DNA of 64,000 nt, from the NCBI GenBank assembly GCA_012838345.1, contig DUPK01000021.1:1-64000 (forward strand), given 5' to 3'. Source of the stretch: Clostridiales bacterium. Lineage in GTDB: Bacteria > Bacillota > Clostridia > Oscillospirales > Oscillospiraceae. The notes under the pieces are model-generated. The model saw only the letters and a program-made list of their open reading frames with translations. It ran no database searches and had not been told where the DNA came from. The position numbers were made by a program, and so were the translations under genes. Below, in pieces: positions 59,421 through 64,000 of this stretch (its first letter is position 1; each line of letters opens with the position of its first letter).

Positions 59421-60830
59421 ATGGAAAATCTCAAGACACGCAAGGATTTAAAAAGCATAATCTCTTTCTTTGCAGCGGTATTCTTAGTCTTTCTCTCCCG
59501 AATACTCCCACTGCCCGAAGGGCTTACGCGGGAAGGCCTAACGTCCATCGTACTGCTCGTTGCGGCCATAGTGCTCTGGGTCACCGAGGCGATGGACCTT
59601 GCAGCAATCACGATAATGATTGTTGCGACTATTCCTTTCTTTAAAATTATGCCCGCCAGCAGCATGTTCTCAAGTTTTGCCGGCAGCGTGTTTTTCTTCG
59701 TGCTTGCGACCTTTGCCCTTACAGCGGCTCTTGCAAGCAGCACATTGCCTACACGCATAGCTGGCCTCATACTACGCTGGTCAGGCCAGAACTCCAAGAA
59801 GCTTGTAATCGGCTTTACACTGGGTACGGCCATCCTTTCGGCCATCATGTCCAACGTACCTACCTGTGCTCTTTTCGCCTCCCTTGCCATAGCCATTCTC
59901 AAGACGGACGGGGACCCCAAGCCCGGCACGTCCAGGCTCGGCAAGGCGCTGATGATAGGCGTTCCCGCGGGCTCGGTAATCGGCGGATTTATCACCCCCG
60001 CCGGCGGCCCCACGAACGTTCTGGCCATTGAAATACTTGAAAAAACCGGTTATAACGTCACCTTCCTTGACTGGATGATAATAGGGCTTCCGCTTGCGCT
60101 AATAAGCTGCATAATTGTCTCTGTCTGGCTCGGGATAGTCTTCCGCCCGGAGCCCATATCCGAGGAAGCGCTTGAAAAGGCGAAGCAGATGGTTAAAGAT
60201 GCGGGCCCCATGTCCGCCCGTGAAAAGAAGATGCTTGTAATCATCTTCCTTATGTTCGTATTCTGGATTTCCAGCACATGGGTTCCTGCCTTTAACACCA
60301 CTCTCATCGCCCTGCTCGGCATGTGCGCTTTCTTCCTGCCCGGCGTCAGGGTTCTCACCTGGGACCAGTTCACGAAAAACTCAAGCTGGGACGCGCTGTT
60401 CATGATAGGCGGCGTAGGCGCTCTTGCCCAGGCAATCTTGGACAGCGGGGCGGCCACCTGGCTTGTAAACACCCTGCTTTCAGGCGCAGCTTCCTGGTCT
60501 CCTGTGGTAGTCTACATAGTAATCTCAGCAGTTATCTGCGTACTGCACATCCTGATTCCCTCGGGGCCTGCGGTTGCCGGCCTTGCTGTTATGCCCATGA
60601 TACTTTTTGCGGAAAGCGCCGGCGTAAATCCCATCGCGGCAGCGGTCCTTACGGCCTTCTGGGGCGGAGTTACCTTTATGCTTCCGATGGACGCCGTGCC
60701 CATGCTGACTTACGGTTACGGGTATTACAAGATACCCGACATGCTCAAATTCGGGTGGCTGCCGAGCATTGTGATAATAGTTATCGCCGGTCTTTTCATC
60801 CCCTTTGCGCTTGGAATCCTGGGTTATTAA
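59421..60830 (+). CDS. DASS-family divalent anion:Na+ symporter (SLC13/CitT type)
   Basis: A 469-residue permease with 11-13 membrane segments, of the DASS family that imports dicarboxylates or sulfate with sodium. Two inverted repeats with the substrate/sodium hairpin motifs are seen: S-N-V-P-T near 134-138, F-I-T-P-A-G-G-P-T-N near 192-201 (an SNT-like motif with a PTN variant), and L-I-P-S-G-P-A-V near 378-385. The substrate cannot be read from sequence; the fumarase-beta gene makes a C4-dicarboxylate plausible. GAGGGG precedes the ATG. Confidence 0.88.
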   Translation: MENLKTRKDLKSIISFFAAVFLVFLSRILPLPEGLTREGLTSIVLLVAAIVLWVTEAMDLAAITIMIVATIPFFKIMPASSMFSSFAGSVFFFVLATFALTAALASSTLPTRIAGLILRWSGQNSKKLVIGFTLGTAILSAIMSNVPTCALFASLAIAILKTDGDPKPGTSRLGKALMIGVPAGSVIGGFITPAGGPTNVLAIEILEKTGYNVTFLDWMIIGLPLALISCIIVSVWLGIVFRPEPISEEALEKAKQMVKDAGPMSAREKKMLVIIFLMFVFWISSTWVPAFNTTLIALLGMCAFFLPGVRVLTWDQFTKNSSWDALFMIGGVGALAQAILDSGAATWLVNTLLSGAASWSPVVVYIVISAVICVLHILIPSGPAVAGLAVMPMILFAESAGVNPIAAAVLTAFWGGVTFMLPMDAVPMLTYGYGYYKIPDMLKFGWLPSIVIIVIAGLFIPFALGILGY

Positions 60831-60847
60831 TTAACAGCAATACAAAA

Positions 60848-60880
60848 AATCCCCCGTCCTTTTGGTCGGGGGATTGTCTT
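60848..60880. terminator. Bidirectional terminator between symporter and clpC
   Basis: AATCCCCCG pairs with CGGGGGATT (nine bases, ten-base loop); TGTCTTTT follows on the plus strand and TTTTTTGT on the minus strand. It serves two converging genes. Confidence 0.85.
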
Positions 60881-60893
60881 TTCGGCAAAACGA

Positions 60894-63356
<2,463 letters not shown>

Positions 63357-63433
63357 AAATTATGAGCCTCCTTTCGTAAATAAACGCATAATGCGGCCTA
63401 ACGGGCCTCAAATGCACGTTTTTGCTAGCCCAA

Positions 63434-63499
63434 AAGCGGGTTTTCCCGCTGAAAGTGTCCGTTTTAAAACCCGGGGACGGGTTGTTCGCCCGTCCCGGG
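63434..63499 (-). terminator. Double hairpin between mcsA and clpC
   Basis: On the minus strand a long GC-rich stem (63470-63499, CCCGGGACGGG paired with CCCGTCCCCGGG) is followed by TTTTAAAA, and then a second hairpin (AGCGGG-AAAA-CCCGCT, 63435-63450) is followed by TTTT. Together they could end or weaken transcription before clpC. No CtsR box or CIRCE element was seen in this gap. Confidence 0.6.
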
Positions 63500-63514
63500 A
63501 AATTTCGCTTAGGT

Positions 63515-64000
63515 TTAATCCTTCTTCTTCTCCAGCTCACGAATCTGATCGCGGAGCTCCGCAGCCCTCTCGTATTCCTCCGCCTTAACGGCATTGTTCA
63601 GCTGCTCGCGCAGGGCGTTGAGCTCGCGACGGCGGCTGAGCTCAGCGTCCGGAGTTGCGGTGACCTTCTCCTTCCCGGCCTCCTCGTCGCTGCGAACGAA
63701 CATCTCCACCATCGACGGCCCGATAGCAGGCATCACAAATCCGTTAAAGTCGGAGAAGAAGCCCCGGGTCATCGGTGTAAAGAAGTTGGAGAACATGGTA
63801 TCGAACATGCTTCCGAAACCGTTTCCGAGCATGCCGCCACCAAACAGACTGTTTCCGAACATGCTCTTTCCAAAAAACTCGTTTCCGAACACGCTGTTTC
63901 CAAAAAGTTTTTCCGCCGTAATACCAGCCTTCTGGGCGCACTCAGCGCACAGATGTGTCTCGGTTATCTGTCCGTTAATATTTGCCTTGTAGTGAAAAGT
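63515..64000 (-). CDS. mcsA: McsA-like protein with UVR motif (N-terminus outside window)
   Basis: The last 161 codons of an McsA-like protein, in Bacillus the activator of the McsB arginine kinase in the ClpC stress system. Visible are a second zinc-binding pair (H-L-C-A-E-C-A) and, at the C-terminus, a UVR motif (E-E-Y-E-R-A-A-E-L-R-D-Q-I-R-E-L-E). Between them lies an unusual run of F-G-N-S/E-F-G type repeats (about 63800-63910), then a phenylalanine-rich segment. The first zinc pair is beyond the right edge. No mcsB follows; clpC is next. Confidence 0.85.
   Translation of the reverse strand, partial: TFHYKANINGQITETHLCAECAQKAGITAEKLFGNSVFGNEFFGKSMFGNSLFGGGMLGNGFGSMFDTMFSNFFTPMTRGFFSDFNGFVMPAIGPSMVEMFVRSDEEAGKEKVTATPDAELSRRRELNALREQLNNAVKAEEYERAAELRDQIRELEKKKD

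Overview
The window is moderately GC-rich and dense with genes. It reads as chromosomal DNA of a motile, strictly anaerobic Firmicute of the class Clostridia. The grounds are a Gram-positive flagellar operon order, a Trp T-box, an oxygen-sensitive class III ribonucleotide reductase with NrdR boxes, a clostridial single-chain PurL, DivIVA-like and McsA-like proteins, strong AGGAGG-type ribosome sites with GTG/TTG starts, and a MetF/MetV/RnfC2 methylenetetrahydrofolate reductase like that of acetogens. No insertion sequence, prophage or CRISPR array was seen. The genus cannot be told from the sequence.

Layout. 1-11675 (minus): flagellar operon read fliE-fliF-fliG-fliH-fliI-fliJ-fliK-flgD-flg_new-flgE-flbD-motA-motB, running off the left edge; it builds the MS ring, switch, export ATPase, hook and stator. 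11676-12415: a regulatory gap with an isolated cysteine-rich 72-aa peptide gene that has its own promoter, operator-like inverted repeats and terminator. 12416-17116: a DUF2179/UPF0316 membrane protein, nrdD-nrdG under paired NrdR boxes, a C_GCAxxG_C_C protein and a hotdog thioesterase. 17260-28809: an attenuated purine operon, purE-C-F-M-N-(IMP cyclohydrolase)-(AICAR formyltransferase)-D-L, in which two separate proteins replace bifunctional PurH. 28881-33011: a P-loop kinase, DUF896, a small P-loop protein, pgi and a D,D-carboxypeptidase.

33198-43437 carries one-carbon metabolism: a MetV-RnfC2 fusion, MetV and MetF in one operon, and farther on a lone second MetF behind a possible pseudoknotted leader. 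Between them lie a Pit phosphate transporter with its DUF47 partner, tRNA-Gly(CCC), a frameshifted MerR-like gene, a DUF6774-like small protein and a lipoprotein that joins InlB-type repeats to a trypsin-like protease. 43566-47766: a YjdF-like membrane protein, an NfeD-stomatin pair, a fumarase-type beta subunit and a DivIVA-like coiled coil. 47767-51270: an AT-rich gap with a cluster of DnaA-box-like motifs, then a Trp T-box controlling an orphan TrpB2-type enzyme, and a lipoprotein.

51350-59212 is a DNA/tRNA maintenance block: mutL, an alanine-racemase-like protein that lacks the PLP lysine, miaB, mutS and a CPBP protease. 59421-60830 is a DASS-family anion/Na+ symporter. 60894-64000 (minus) is mcsA-clpC with no mcsB between them. 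The best candidates for something new are the cysteine-rich peptide locus with its two stacked inverted repeats, the purine leader with no recognisable aptamer, the metF pseudoknot candidate, the racemase-fold protein without its catalytic lysine, and the repeat-plus-protease lipoprotein.
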